Below, piece after piece: positions 32,465 to 43,507 of a stretch of DNA of 64,000 bases (positions are counted from its first letter, which is position 1; every line of letters starts with the position of its first letter). The notes beneath the pieces were generated by a model. The model ran no database searches, had not been told where the DNA came from, and saw only the letters and a list, made by a program, of their open reading frames with translations. A program made the position numbers and the translations under genes. Origin of the DNA: Hippasteria phrygiana (taxonomy: Eukaryota > Echinodermata > Asteroidea > Valvatida > Goniasteridae); contig JAZGUH010000371.1 of assembly GCA_037893225.1 (NCBI GenBank), forward strand, positions 868,001-932,000. The letters run 5' to 3'.

Positions 32465-34365
32465 GTATGCTGATAATCTGAAAGCCTTTATCTTTAGTAT
32501 AATTTTCCATAAATTAATATAGAATAAACGAGAACAGTTTTGGCCACTTGAGGATGGGCAGTACTTTCTGACAACGTTCATTATATAGTAGTGATCGGAT
32601 ATAAATCCGGAATTTTTTACATTTGGTTTGATCGAGTTCCACTATTCGGTTTTGATTTTGGAAACCAGATATTCGAAACCTTAAAAACTTAAGCCTTCCA
32701 TATTTTGTGACACAGGCTAAAGAGAAGAACTAGAACATCCTCCAATTTGCTCCGTGGTCTCTGATTGTACATGTAACTGCATTTACTCCCTATAGTGGTC
32801 TTTTTATATGTACATGTCCAATCTTTTCAAGAACCGGGTACCCGCTATGCTCGGTTCCGGCTCCAAAAGAATCGATTCCAGAGTAACTTACACATTCTCT
32901 GTGCACAAAACCCAGAGCCGAGAATCGGATCTGTAAATACATGTGCTAGGAATTCAATCGTGTGAAGGCCGGGGTAGTACATTCATTCTGACTTGTCAAA
33001 ACAATGGTGGGGAAATCCCATACTGGCCCTGTACCATGGATACGTACTGAATGACACAATTACTCTGGGGTGTGGCTAGACCGATCTGAACTAGTCTTTG
33101 ATGATCTCCAAGCGTGACGTGCACACTGCACAATGCACAGACGTAAAGACACTTGCTGGCCACGAAGTGGCTTTTTGTCAAAGTTACCCAGGGTGCCAAA
33201 GTTAACACATTTTATGGTATTAATATGACTGAGTACATGGGAGATATGTATTGCACGTCAAAATCCACGGAGGACGGGCCTCACAAGGTGACACCGTTAA
33301 CTTTATATGTAATTTCAAGGGCTTATGTTTTTCATTGAATTTTCCGGGAGCCGGCTCCAGAAATTCTGGAACCGCCCAACACTAATGTACATCCAGTCAA
33401 TCGGAGGGCTTTTATCATGTGGCGCACCTCCCTCGTCACTTGAAAAATCTGGCTGATGGGTCTAATAAAATTGACTTTTCTATATACAGCTATTGCTGGT
33501 CAAATTCTTTGGCTATCATCTCTGCTTTGGGGAACAAATTTTCCCATGAACAATAAAACACTCTACAAATTTGTGCTACCGCACTCCTGATCTCATTTCA
33601 GTCCCTGACGAGAACTGACCAGAAAATTTAGCCAGCCTAATATTAACACCCTAAGATCTGCCCGAAAAGCCCTTTAAATGTAGTATACATTATTTGCAAA
33701 CATAAAAAAACAAAATTATGAAATACCATATACTAGACTGTGAGTAAATAGAAGTCTCAAGCATCCTGTGAAATCATGGCACCTGCTCTCTAAGAAAAAA
33801 GTATGCAATGTTGCATAAAAATCTTACTCTTTGGGGTTGTAAGGAGGGAACCCGGTCATTTAGAGGGTAAACCTTGACACAGCGGGGGTTGTGTCAAGTT
33901 TTACTCCTGACTTGTGCAAAGATTTTACCCTCAGAAAGACGTCAAGTTTCTTACTAAAAAAAGTTGTCAAATTTTACTAAAACAAGTAGTTAATGCTTCC
34001 TTTTATTTATGTCCAACTGCTGCGTATTCCTTACACAACCCATGTTGTGTTCTGTTTTAAACAGGAGTTGTCATTTATTACCCTAAAATGTGTTCAATTT
34101 CTATCAATTATGAGTTTACTCTGTAACAGAACAAATGCACAATAATAATAACAATTGAATTCTTATTAAGGAATTAAAATATTTATTGCATGAATATCCA
34201 CTCTATTCTTTGACAGTGCATTTAATGTTGATTTAGATTTAAACTGTTTCAGCAATATTCTATTCATTTCCTTGTTTTTTGGTATAGTTTTCTACCGACT
34301 GCTTGGCTTAAAACCTTTAAAATAAACAATACACTTTAAATTAATCGATAATGTATAGTTAGACT
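32465..34365. other. Intron sequence, no gene recognised
   Basis: Within the first intron identified for the sialyltransferase. Contains a segment (33690-33800) related to 26125-26215, and GAACCGG/CCGGCTCC-type motifs near 32830-32880 and 33345-33385 that may be ends of an old hAT-like element. No coding. Confidence 0.4.
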
Positions 34366-34369
34366 TTAA

Positions 34370-34978
34370 AGGGACACATTGCCTTCAAATGTCATGGAAT
34401 TTTGCTGTTTGGAAATGTTCCTTATCTTTTATAAGAGTTGTTCATGCAAAAAAACACTTATAATGTGTTGTAATTAGTGAGTAGTGATTACAAAACAAAA
34501 ATTTTGCCTCTGACCCCTTACATCTGACCCGCAAAACATAGACCTATTTCCAGTAGTAAATACCACCGTCTAAATAATGCACAAAATACGCTGTGAGAGT
34601 CTTCAGTCTGGCGCCGCAGCCAGTGGCCTTGTAAACCTATCAGATGATCGGCATGCAGGTACCATTCTCTACCTCGCGACACATATCGCCAGTGCTGCGC
34701 GCTGTGCCACAGTACATCAAAATGGATTAACAGAACGTACTTCAATTAGCTGCGACTGGAAATACGACTGGTGAACACGGTCCGCCATTTTGTAGTCAAA
34801 AATTTGGTTCTACAAAATGGCGGACCGTTATTTGTCACGAAATTAAACAAAAAACACGCAGTTTGAAGGGATAGTTACATGTATGTGAATCTATATATTC
34901 TACTTTTAAAAAAGCTTCCCAAACATATCCATTTCAGTTTTATAGCCCAAATCGCAAAATCCAAAGCAATGTGTCCCT
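34370..34978. mobile_element. piggyBac-type MITE with TTAA duplication
   Basis: 609 bp flanked by TTAA on both sides (34366-34369, 34979-34982), with 13-bp inverted ends AGGGACACATTGC. TTAA duplication is the hallmark of piggyBac. The middle has a perfect hairpin: an 18-bp stem CGGTCCGCCATTTTGTAG (34778-34795) and its complement (34810-34827). No transposase. Confidence 0.8.
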
Positions 34979-34982
34979 TTAA

Positions 34983-35310
34983 GCGCTACACATTTTGTAA
35001 AGCAAAATCTCGACAATATTCTGTATGCAGTCTGTTTATAAGTTGGCATTATTTTGGTTAGCAACAAATCCAAATTATGTCAGTTCTGATGACATTGGGA
35101 AAGATAATTAATTTCTTTGTAGTCATTTACTGCATGAGAGAAGGTTAAACAACTTGAACATACATGTAGTACTAATATTCCAACTTCTTCAAATGTAAAC
35201 ATAAATGCTTTCTATATTCATAAAGCAAACATCAATGTTAAAACTTGACCAAAAGCATACTTACAAACCCAAACGTAACTGTTTATCATCTGTTTTTGCT
35301 TTTCATTTTA
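34983..35310. other. Intron sequence, no feature recognised
   Basis: AT-rich intronic sequence between the piggyBac-type MITE and the Penelope-like element. Confidence 0.5.
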
Positions 35311-37080
35311 GAAGCCAGTGTTGGCTTCTTTATCCCGTGCTGATATCATCATCAAGCCGGCGGACAAATGTTCAGCTGTGGTCATCATGGATCGTCATCA
35401 GTACATTGACGAGGCCCACCGCCAGTTAAACTACCTCCATGGTTAAACAATCATACTAACTACATCTGCCTTGACTCTGACCCCACAGGTACATTCTCTC
35501 AAGAGATACAACAGGTGCTGGACGATATGTGATCACGTGACCAGCTGTCCAAGAAAGCTCATAAATTTCTCTCTCCCTCTGACTGTAGGACTGCCAGATT
35601 TTATCTCTTTCCAAAGATTCACAAGGCTGGCAACCCCGGTAGGCCCATTGTCTCTGGTAATGGTTCACCCACAGAACGTATCTCCCTGTTTATTGACAGT
35701 TTTCTCAAACCCCTTGTTCCACAGATGCCATCATACATCCATGACACCCCAGACTGCCTGTGCAAGCTGGAAGGAATCAAGAACAAGATTCCCAGCACAG
35801 GCATCATTGGGACTTTTGACGTCTCATCCCTGTACACCAACATCCCCCACGAGGAAGGTATTCGTGCTTGTTCCTCGGCCCTGGCCAAGGCAGGACACAC
35901 AACCCCACCCATCAGTGATATTGGCACCCTCATGAGACTTGTACTAACCAGCACCATGTCGCCCCTGGGTATGGTGGAGATATATTGACGATTTTTTTCT
36001 TCATCTGGACCAGTGATCAGGACAGTCTGGAGACTTTCATTAATCACATTAATTCCTTCCACAGGACCATCAAGTTTACATCAGAGTATTCAGTGCATCA
36101 GACAAACTTCCTGGATGTCACCCCGCAAGGAAGACAACTCGGTAACCACTGATCTGTATTCTAAACCCACAGACACCCACCAGTACCTCCACTCCTCCAG
36201 CTGTCACCCAGGCATTGCAAGACAGGCATAGCATTCAGCCAGGCACTTAGACTCGGAAGGATTTGTTCTAATATTTCTGACTTTTCCCATCATGTACAGG
36301 TACTGAAGAATAACTTGGTTGCCAGGGGCCACAGCTCCCGCCAAGTTCAACGCCAGAGCCAAATCTATCACCAGAGATTTGGCTCTTAAGGAAAAGATGC
36401 CCAGCACTAATTAATGCTGACCCCAAGATTCCCTTGGTCACCACCTTTCATCCTAGTCTCCCTCCCCTTCATAAAATAACTAATGACAACCATCATATCC
36501 TTCATACTTCAAATCGCCTTGCCCGTGCCGTCCCTGACAACCCAGTATTGGCTTATAGGCTCCCCCGCAATCTACGAGACCTGATTGTCCGAGCCGAGGT
36601 CCCCACCTTGGCTGCATCCCCTCCCATATAGCATGGTACTTTTAAGTGCGATTCCAGGTGTGTTGTTTGCCAGAATCACATGCAGGAGTCTCACTCACAG
36701 AACCAATGGCAACATTACTTTCAACACCTCTAATGTCATATATCTCATTTCTTGCTGGGTTTGTGGAATCCAGTATGTCGGGGAGACCAAGAACACGCTC
36801 CACCACACTCCTTTGTCCCATTTCCCCAGCTTCATCCCTCTCATCTTAATCCCTCCCCTCCTTCATCCTTACCCTAACCACACTTCTTTATTCCTTTCTT
36901 TCTGGCTGTCCTTTTCCCTCCCTTTGATGTTTACCCACTGCCATGCTCCTTTGCATCCCTCTTTTGTGTTTCTCCACCCACCCCCTCATGCATGTGTGTT
37001 CCCTACATGTTTGTTTCTTGTACTCTGTCATTTGCCTTTGAGAAAGAACTTGCTTAAGTTGGAAACGTCAGGCCAGCAAA
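35311..37080 (+). mobile_element. Penelope-like retroelement, degraded
   Basis: Plus-strand fragments in several frames. [20 protein letters not shown] (35330 on) is the N-terminal Penelope motif. FYLFPKIHKAGNPGRPIVSG, SFLKPLVPQMPSYIHDT and GTFDVSSLYTNIPHEEG (to about 35860) are RT motifs. The catalytic YIDD is at 35981-35992, reached only after a deletion that removed the motifs between SLYTNIPH and YIDD. At 36640-36806 come a cysteine cluster (CDSRCVVC) and VIYLISC...CGIQYVGETKNTL, the GIY-YIG endonuclease. Stops include one at about 35529. The 3' tail (36808-37060) is repeated at 29816-29998. Inserted in sialyltransferase intron 1 here, same strand. Confidence 0.9.
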
Positions 37081-37408
37081 TTTTTTGATTCAGAATTTGT
37101 GATGTAGCTAGTTAGTAAATTGTTTGCAGTTAGTAACAAAAATCTCCATGAAAATTAATGGCCAGTTCAAATTACCAAAAAATGACACGCGAAAGACTAT
37201 TCAGATAATACAGAGCAAGTTGACCCATGATTGTTTTGTAATGGTCCAGTGCATACTTGGACCTATAGGCCTACTTGGAATCTGAGCTGGATGTTTCAAG
37301 TCGAAGACTTGGAAGGTTAAGTAACATCGGTCCACTGCTTCCATCAGGGTCTTGACCATAGGCTTTCCTCTCGATTGTGGCAACAGATTGTTGAGCCAAT
37401 CCCCGGAA

Positions 37409-37513
37409 CAAGTTCAAAGGCCAACTTCGCAAGTTCAAAGGCCAACTTCGCAAGTTCAAAGGCCAACTTCGCAAGTTCAAAGGCCAACTTCGCAAGTTCA
37501 AAGGCCAACTTCT
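37409..37513. repeat. 21-bp tandem repeat, five copies
   Basis: CAAGTTCAAAGGCCAACTTCG repeated five times, nearly identical, starting at 37409, 37430, 37451, 37472 and 37493. Confidence 0.95.
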
Positions 37514-37628
37514 CAAGACTGGTACATGTACCTTCCTGAAAAAGCAAAACAGATGTTTATTTTACACAATTCCATTTTGCACATAATTTATAATAAGACA
37601 TACATGTATTAGAAAGATTTTACTATAA

Positions 37629-37651
37629 CCCCCCCCCCCCCCCCCCCCCCC
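37629..37651. repeat. Homopolymer, 23 C
   Basis: Uninterrupted run of 23 cytosines. Runs of this length are prone to sequencing and assembly error, so its exact size is uncertain. Confidence 0.9.
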
Positions 37652-38041
37652 AACCACCAGACGGGAACAGCAAAATCTTGCAAAATAAGCATCGGTTTGT
37701 GTTCAGAATTGTATAAAAACTTTGTGTGCAATATAGGGGAAGAAGGCTTGTTTTCTATGCTAGATGTTCTTGGCACTCAAAGTGGCACATACATGTAGGC
37801 CTACATGTTGATTTCTGCCTCATTTGTTTACTGATTTTGCTGACATAAATCTCGAAATAAAAAGTTGTGCCACATGTTTAGATGCTTGTTATCCAGGAGG
37901 GTTGGTTATTTTTCAAGAATTTGCTGTTCCTGACTGATTTTGGTGGGGTATTAAAGTAAAATCTTTCCAATTATTTTCCTATACTGGATACGTGACTAAT
38001 TTTTGTCCTTCAAGGTAAATCCAAGAGCCTCTGCAGTGGTG

Positions 38042-38975
38042 CTCAGACAACTTGACCGTCTGTCTGGAAAATCAAGTCGTCCATTGAGATAACTCATTAA
38101 GACAAGTCGTCAGTTGGTACCCTCATGCCGCGCCGTGCCGGGTAACTGCTCTATGTTCCGACACCCCTATGCTCCGACACCCCTATATGTTCCGACACCC
38201 CTATCTTCCGACACCCCTATCTTCCGATCGGACACCCCTATGTTCCGACTGCTCAGCCTATGTTCCGACACTACATGTATATGTTCCGACACCCATATGC
38301 TGCGACAACCCGCACATAAGATTGTGTTAGCCCGTTTAGACCAAAAAGACCTCGATCATACAAAACAGAACAAAGATAGGTCTCTGTTTTTGGAGGAAGA
38401 ACAGAAGCCATTTATCACAGTATATTTGTGAGATGACAAACAAAATTGTGGATTTCATCACTCAATCCTACATGTGTGGTGTCGGAACATACATGTACAT
38501 TTGTAGGGGTGTCTGAACATAGGGGTGTCTGAACATATATACATAGGGGTGTCGGAACTAGGGGTGTTGAAACATACATGTACATGTAGGTTGAGCAGTC
38601 AGAACATAGGGGTGTCGGAACATAAGGGTGTCGAAATATAGGCTTGGCAGTCGGAACATAGGGGTGATCAGAACATACATGTATGTGTGTAACTGCCGCG
38701 CCGCGCCTGCACACAGCCGCGACCGGGCTGGGCCGGGGCTATGTGCAGTCAGCTCGTCACCACCGAGTCACCTATGACAGTTTACCTCGCGACGCACCCG
38801 CGAAATGCCTCCGTGGCGGCGCATTACATTGCAGGCACGCACATAAAAACGCTGCATGATCGACGGTCAGCTGTCTTCAGGGTCGAGTCGACTTGTCTTA
38901 AGGTGGCTTTTCTATCAACTGGGAAATGGTCAAGTTGTCTCACAGTCGAGTTGGTCAACGGTCGAGTTGTCTGAC
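38042..38975. mobile_element. Inverted-repeat element with mirrored minisatellite
   Basis: Outer ends match as inverted repeats (CAGACAACTTGACCGT near 38046; complement CGGTCGAGTTGTCTG ending about 38974), and TTAAGACAAGTCG occurs in both arms. Inside, the left arm carries about nine copies of TATGTTCCGACACCCC (38147-38310), and the right arm carries the complement AGGGGTGTCGGAACATA about ten times (38475-38675). GCCGCGCC...GTAACTGC flanks both sides. A 750-base palindromic arrangement without coding. Confidence 0.7.
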
Positions 38976-38987
38976 ATCCCTGTATAG

Positions 38988-39223
38988 CAGGGCTGTAGTC
39001 GAGTCCCGGCAAGTCCTTCACATTCGCAAGTCCAGTCACAAGTCCTTTCATAAAGCCAGTCAGATCACAAGTAACTGGATGAACAATGACAAAGGAATGC
39101 CTTTGTCAAAGCTCATTTGATAGCTTGCGATTGGAATTATAGGACTAGAGGGTTTGTGATGAATTAACTTGCAGGGACTTGCAGGGATGTGATGGACTTG
39201 TGATGGACTCGACTACAGCCCTG
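38988..39223. mobile_element. hAT-like MITE, CAGGGCTGTAGTCGAGTCC ends
   Basis: 236 bp with 19-bp perfect inverted ends. Flanking octamers CTGTATAG (38980-38987) and CTGTAGGT (39224-39231) match at 5-6 of 8 positions, compatible with an eroded 8-bp duplication. AAGTCC/GGACTTG words repeat inside. A fragment of the family lies at about 2388-2455. Confidence 0.7.
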
Positions 39224-39907
39224 CTGTAGGTATAAGTAATTACAGACATAATCTATACAGCACTATAACAAACAAGCTTCTCTTGCACAACAGGCTTCAT
39301 GTAGTTAACCGAAATTAATGTGTGTACCTTTTCCATTTGGAAGAGTCTCTTGAATCCTTGGATGATGTTCCCCCGCCTTCTGTTCTTGATTAACGCCCTT
39401 CGAAGAGGATTGCCAGTAGAAGCATCAACGAAGCTACAAGTTCATGCAATCTGTAAACAAATCATTACATGTACATGAAGCATTTACAATTACATCTGAC
39501 TTTGAGACGAGGTCTACTGTACTGATAATTAACGAAATGGCCAATCTTAAAACACAGTACTGGGGGGCACTGTATTACTATTATTATTATTATTATTATT
39601 TATTCGGCCAAATTTCAATGAACAACAAAACAACTTTATACAAGAAAACGAGAAAAATACAAAATTAAGAAAAAATACATGAGGGGGAGGAGAGAGTGGT
39701 ATGGGAACGGGTGGGACTGGTATAGGTGGGGGATGGTTAGGGAGGAGATTGGTGGTATGGGGGGGTAGGGAGAGGAGAGATTGGTGGGAGGGGGATATAC
39801 AAAAACAATCAATTTAAAGCCGGCCAGGATAGACAAAAGTGTACTGAAACACTGTGGCCCGAAAGCCTGTCTATCCAAGCTTTAAAAGGATACAATAATA
39901 GACACTT

Positions 39908-39956
<49 letters not shown>

Positions 39957-40688
39957 ATCTAAATATATTAAAAGGAAAACTATGTAATAAATAGAAATAT
40001 GAATAATCAAATATATAAATAGTTACATAATAAATAAATAAAATAACATAACAAAATAAAATAAAAAGAAGATAATTAAATGAAGAAATTAATAAATACA
40101 TGTAATACTAAATAAATACAAAAAAGCAAAACAAATCTTAAATTGAATTTACAATAAATCAGGGAAAATAAAACACCTTGGAATGAATTCTGTCCATGTG
40201 GCCCGTGTGACCGTATGTTAAAGGTTTAGGTTGTATTTTGCTCATTTGGTGTCATTTGAAAAGTTGAAGTCCAATTGGAACCAAATGTGGGTTAGACATG
40301 TAACATGTGAACCTTCATATGTTAATGAGGTCAAAGGTCACATACCAAGGTCAAAGGTCATCTGAGGTCAAGTTGTAAAATGGGCTGAACATGTAAAATT
40401 GGTCTCATGTGAAAGAATTATGACAGTGGGCCAGGAATGAGCTACCACAACAGACATTACACTATAAAATCTCCACTTTCAGACATACCTGTAACTGTGA
40501 TTTAAATTTTCCAGTTTCGCTACATTCCACCCATTATTTGTGGTACTGGGTCACATTTTTGCAAGTACATTAAGGAAAAATAGCCAGTAATGCCATGTCG
40601 AGTCTATTAAACAATTATCTTTCTTGATTCTCTCTGTAACATCATTGCTGATTTTTGGTTTATGCCTTCTCTACATTTATTTATTCAG
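39224..40688. other. Intron sequence with microsatellites and AGGTCA motifs
   Basis: (ATT)n at 39577-39602 beside CGGCCAAATTTCAATGAACAAC (a minus-strand LINE-like tail), purine-rich G/A tract 39672-39790, (TA)n at 39909-39952, then very AT-rich sequence to about 40160. AGGTCA repeats lie at 40328-40370. No coding sequence recognised. Confidence 0.5.
40328..40370 (+). promoter_or_regulatory. Two DR1-type AGGTCA direct repeats
   Basis: AGGTCAAAGGTCA occurs exactly at 40328-40340 and 40348-40360, with a further AGGTCA at 40365-40370. This is the consensus direct repeat with one-base spacing bound by RXR/HNF4-type nuclear receptors. A similar site on the other strand (TGACCTTTGACCC) is at 32245-32257. 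Whether either is used is unknown; such motifs also occur in dispersed repeats. Confidence 0.35.
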
Positions 40689-40866
40689 GAATGCCCAACA
40701 TCTCTCCAGAAGAAACTAGCCAGCAGTTCTTGGACGTCAGAGCTTTTCCACCCAGAGATTAAACAGCTACTAACCAGCACTGGTATCAGTGAGGCCGAGT
40801 TCCGGCGACTTGTCGTGTACTGGATGCCATTCGGCTTCAAGTACCATCTGAACTTCACCTACAATG
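40689..40866 (+). CDS. ST6GALNAC1/2-like: Sialyltransferase exon (start of catalytic region)
   Basis: Acceptor TTTATTCAG, donor GTGAGA, 178 bp, phase 0 to 1. It encodes ECPTSLQKKLASSSWTSELF, then a stretch ending WMPFGFKYHLNFTYN. The CP(x)S...W(x)xxLF...PFGF pattern corresponds to the region just before sialylmotif L in vertebrate ST6GalNAc1 and 2, and NFT is a potential N-glycosylation site. The enzyme class transfers sialic acid from CMP-sialic acid to GalNAc in O-glycans inside the Golgi. Confidence 0.88.
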
Positions 40867-40916
40867 GTGAGATCACAGGCTGGTTGGGTTGAGGCTGAAG
40901 AGCCCGGGGAAGGCGT

Positions 40917-41310
40917 CCCAACTTGGCAGTGTTGTAACCAAGTCATTTTTTTCTCAAGTCTAGTCAAGTCGCAAGTCAATTTTTTCCAAGCCAAGTACAT
41001 GTACCAGGTCTCAAGTCAATTGTTGAACAAAGATGTATAGTCAATTAATATTCCCAAAACAAAATTAATGACTAATTACGCATAGGCTGGCATGCATGCA
41101 CTGTACTGCCATCTTGACATGCCGTCTTGATGATTCTCCGCATACTTACTGATAGAACGCCCAGCTGATACCGGTATGTGCGTATGCCCAAAAGTTTGTG
41201 CTTATGTCAGCAAGTTAGATTTATTCAAGTAAAGTCCCAAGTCATTTTTTCCCAAAGCAAGTCAAGTCTCAAGTAAAAAAAGAAATTGCGACTCAAGTCA
41301 GAGTCAACAA
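40917..41310. repeat. AAGTC-rich inverted-repeat relic
   Basis: CAAGTC/GACTTG words recur about a dozen times in two clusters (40937-41020 and 41225-41300), separated by unrelated sequence. It probably belongs to the same broad group as 38988-39223. Confidence 0.4.
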
Positions 41311-42242
41311 GACTGCAACTTTCTGTTTTAATTTGCTTTTATTATCACTTTATTATCTCGTAAAATTTGTCTGATCACACTTCGATTTAGTTATTTTTGT
41401 TCATGTTTATCTTGTACTATTTTATTTTCGCTCTTTGAATGTGTTTACAAATTATCTTTCAAACTTTTAAATTTTCTAGTTTAAAACATGTATTTGTTAT
41501 TTTTTATTGTACAATTTTAGCGTTGTTTTATGTTTTTCACTTCCAGTTTTAACTTACTTTTTAGTTTATTTCACTTTAATTTATAGTGTATAATTCGTAT
41601 TTTAAGCCTTTGTTTTTCATCCGGGGAGTGGTTCGAGATGAAGTGTACAGTTTTGTCCACAACCCTTGACATTGTCAGAAATTTGATAATAATATAATAA
41701 TAATAACTTTGAAAATTATGGTTTTATTGTTTTAAAATCTGTAATGCTCAGTTGTCCAGAACTGCACAGATGCCAGAAAGGTATAAATGAAAAGTTTACA
41801 TGTGAACGATTATGATGCCACCATATTAAAGAAACACATTGTCCGTGGAGGCGGTAAAATTGTTTGTCCTAAAATTGCTACGATCATTAAAAAATAGAAT
41901 ATAATAGTGTACTCTACCATCCCTTCAAAATGCACTGCTTGCCTGAAAATCATTGCATGTATATGGAGTCTCCAACAGTCTGAATTTTCTGAAACAAACT
42001 TTTGTCCCCGAAAGTATTTTCGTCCATGATTTTCAGAAAAGTGGTGCACTTTCAAGTACAGTTTAATGTACTCTTGTCGAGCTGAGGCACCTACAGCAAG
42101 GGCCGAAAGAAACCCTACAAGAACTGGGTCAAGCCATTCAAGAGTTAACGGTCAAGTACAGTTTAATGTTCTAAGTTTTAACAATCTCTCGACACTGAGG
42201 TCACTTCTTTAAACATTGAAAATATTTGTTGTGTCTTAACAG
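41311..42242. other. Intron sequence, T-rich LINE-like tail
   Basis: 41330-41705 is T-rich and ends ATAATATAATAATAATAAC, like a LINE 3' end; no RT remains. The rest is unremarkable. Confidence 0.4.
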
Positions 42243-42408
42243 AGCTCCGTCAAGTGCTGAGTCTGTTCCCGAAACTCAATTCCATCTTTGACTTCACCGG
42301 GTCCAACTCCAGACCGGAGTGTTTGTCTTGTGCCGTGGTCGGCAACGGAGGGATCTTGAATGGTTCTCGGATGGGCAAGGAAATTGATAGTCACGACATG
42401 GTGTTTAG
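42243..42408 (+). CDS. ST6GALNAC1/2-like: Sialyltransferase exon with sialylmotif L
   Basis: Acceptor GTGTCTTAACAG, donor GTGAGC, 166 bp, phase 1 to 2. It reads [19 protein letters not shown] then [20 protein letters not shown] and EIDSHDMVF. This is the N-terminal two-thirds of sialylmotif L, which binds CMP-sialic acid; the VGNGGIL(N)xSxMGxEIDSHDxVFR form is that of ST6GalNAc1/2 and differs from the ST6Gal form. The cysteine before AVVGNGG is the conserved one that forms the disulfide with motif S. No frame damage. Confidence 0.97.
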
Positions 42409-42748
42409 GTGAGCACATGCAAATCTGCAGAAATTGAGTAGATACAGACACACTGTGGTTGGATCTCACTGGTTTATATGGAATAACGGCAGTATTTTTT
42501 GTTACTGCCTCTGGCACGTCCTCTTTTACAGCGAGTGAAAGAAACAAATAAATAAGCGAGATTGTATTTTGTTTTTGTGATCTTGTATGGTATTGCATAA
42601 TTGTACATGTGTGAGCAAGAGAGCAGATTTCTATCCAAGCTGCTGTGTGCCCTTCAGTGTTTTTGGCTGGTTTTCAAGAAACAAACAAACAAACAAAAAC
42701 AAAACAAAACAAAACAAATCATTCTGAACAAGTCAAGATTTATTGCAG

Positions 42749-42866
42749 AGTCAACCATTGCATCAGGCAAGGCTACGAAGATGACGTCGGGAGTCGAACC
42801 ACCCACCTTGTATTGATGGACCGTTCTCTTCGAAACACAAATAGTAAAGATGTTCCTAGAGACAAG
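42749..42866 (+). CDS. ST6GALNAC1/2-like: Sialyltransferase exon, end of motif L
   Basis: Acceptor TTTATTGCAG, donor GTGAGT, 118 bp, phase 2 to 0. The split codon restores arginine. It then reads VNHCIRQGYEDDVGSRTTHL and VLMDRSLRNTNSKDVPRDK. GYExDVGxRT is the C-terminal part of sialylmotif L in the ST6GalNAc1/2 group. An intron between VFR and the GYE segment is typical of these genes. Confidence 0.95.
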
Positions 42867-43206
42867 GTGAGTACATGTATATTGCCAAGGGGGTGGGGTT
42901 GGTCCGGGTAGTATCAAGCCAAAAACCTGCTTGCCTTTAGTGGATATGTTCACTATTACCTCACTAATTTCTTATTTCAGACATCCCCCATAACTGTTAT
43001 AATACAAACAAAAAGCAGGCTTCAAGTATGTAGCCTGACTGGGCACTACAAAACGGGTGGAAAGTAGCAACATTTTGAAATTGAGATTATAGTACATGTA
43101 TTTGTGGCATCCGCATGACCTGTTTTTGAGTAATTGCAATGTATATGAAAATCGTCAAAATCACGAATCCTGTTTTTGTCAAAATACTGTATTCTACAGC
43201 GTTCGT
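42867..43206. other. Intron sequence before the DIRS-like element
   Basis: No feature recognised beyond the donor site. Confidence 0.5.
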
Positions 43207-43309
43207 CTTACCCGTAGAGCATTACTACATGTGCATAGTCTCCTAGAGGATGCTGGCCATTCGCTAAGATTTATTTTCCCACAGTACCTTGCGGCCCGCC
43301 CGCCATGAC
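43207..43309. repeat. Left inverted terminal repeat of the DIRS element
   Basis: Reads CTTACCCGTAGAGCATTACT and later CCACAGTACCTTGCGGCCCG. The complement is at 48345-48443 with a few differences. Confidence 0.92.
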
Positions 43310-43507
43310 ACTTCCTCTTTTCTCTTAGCTCGCTCATGTTTAGACGTGAATTTCCTAAGCTCTCATATTTCACTTTCTATTCATCGCCATCCTTATAGCT
43401 AAGTATCCTTCATTGTGTAGTCTCATCTTCTTGTGTTATTTGAAGCTACTTTCATTCGTGTCCCTTATCGTTTTGTGAGATTTTGGTTGGTCTCACGTGG
43501 TCGAGTC

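Larger units (their letters stand above)
37081..38041. other. Intron sequence with simple repeats
   Basis: Holds the 21-bp array at 37409-37513 and the C-run at 37629-37651; the rest is unremarkable AT-rich sequence. An AAG|GTAAATCC junction near 38014 was considered and not called as an exon. Confidence 0.5.

Noticed and set aside
32585..33385. Possible hAT element bounded by TAGTG...GG-type ends
   Set aside because: The ends share only a few bases and the flanking octamers do not match.
37999..38030. Possible small sialyltransferase exon near TTCAAG|GTAAATCC
   Set aside because: The acceptor-like and donor-like signals overlap; the 32464 and 40689 exons already join in phase 0 without it.
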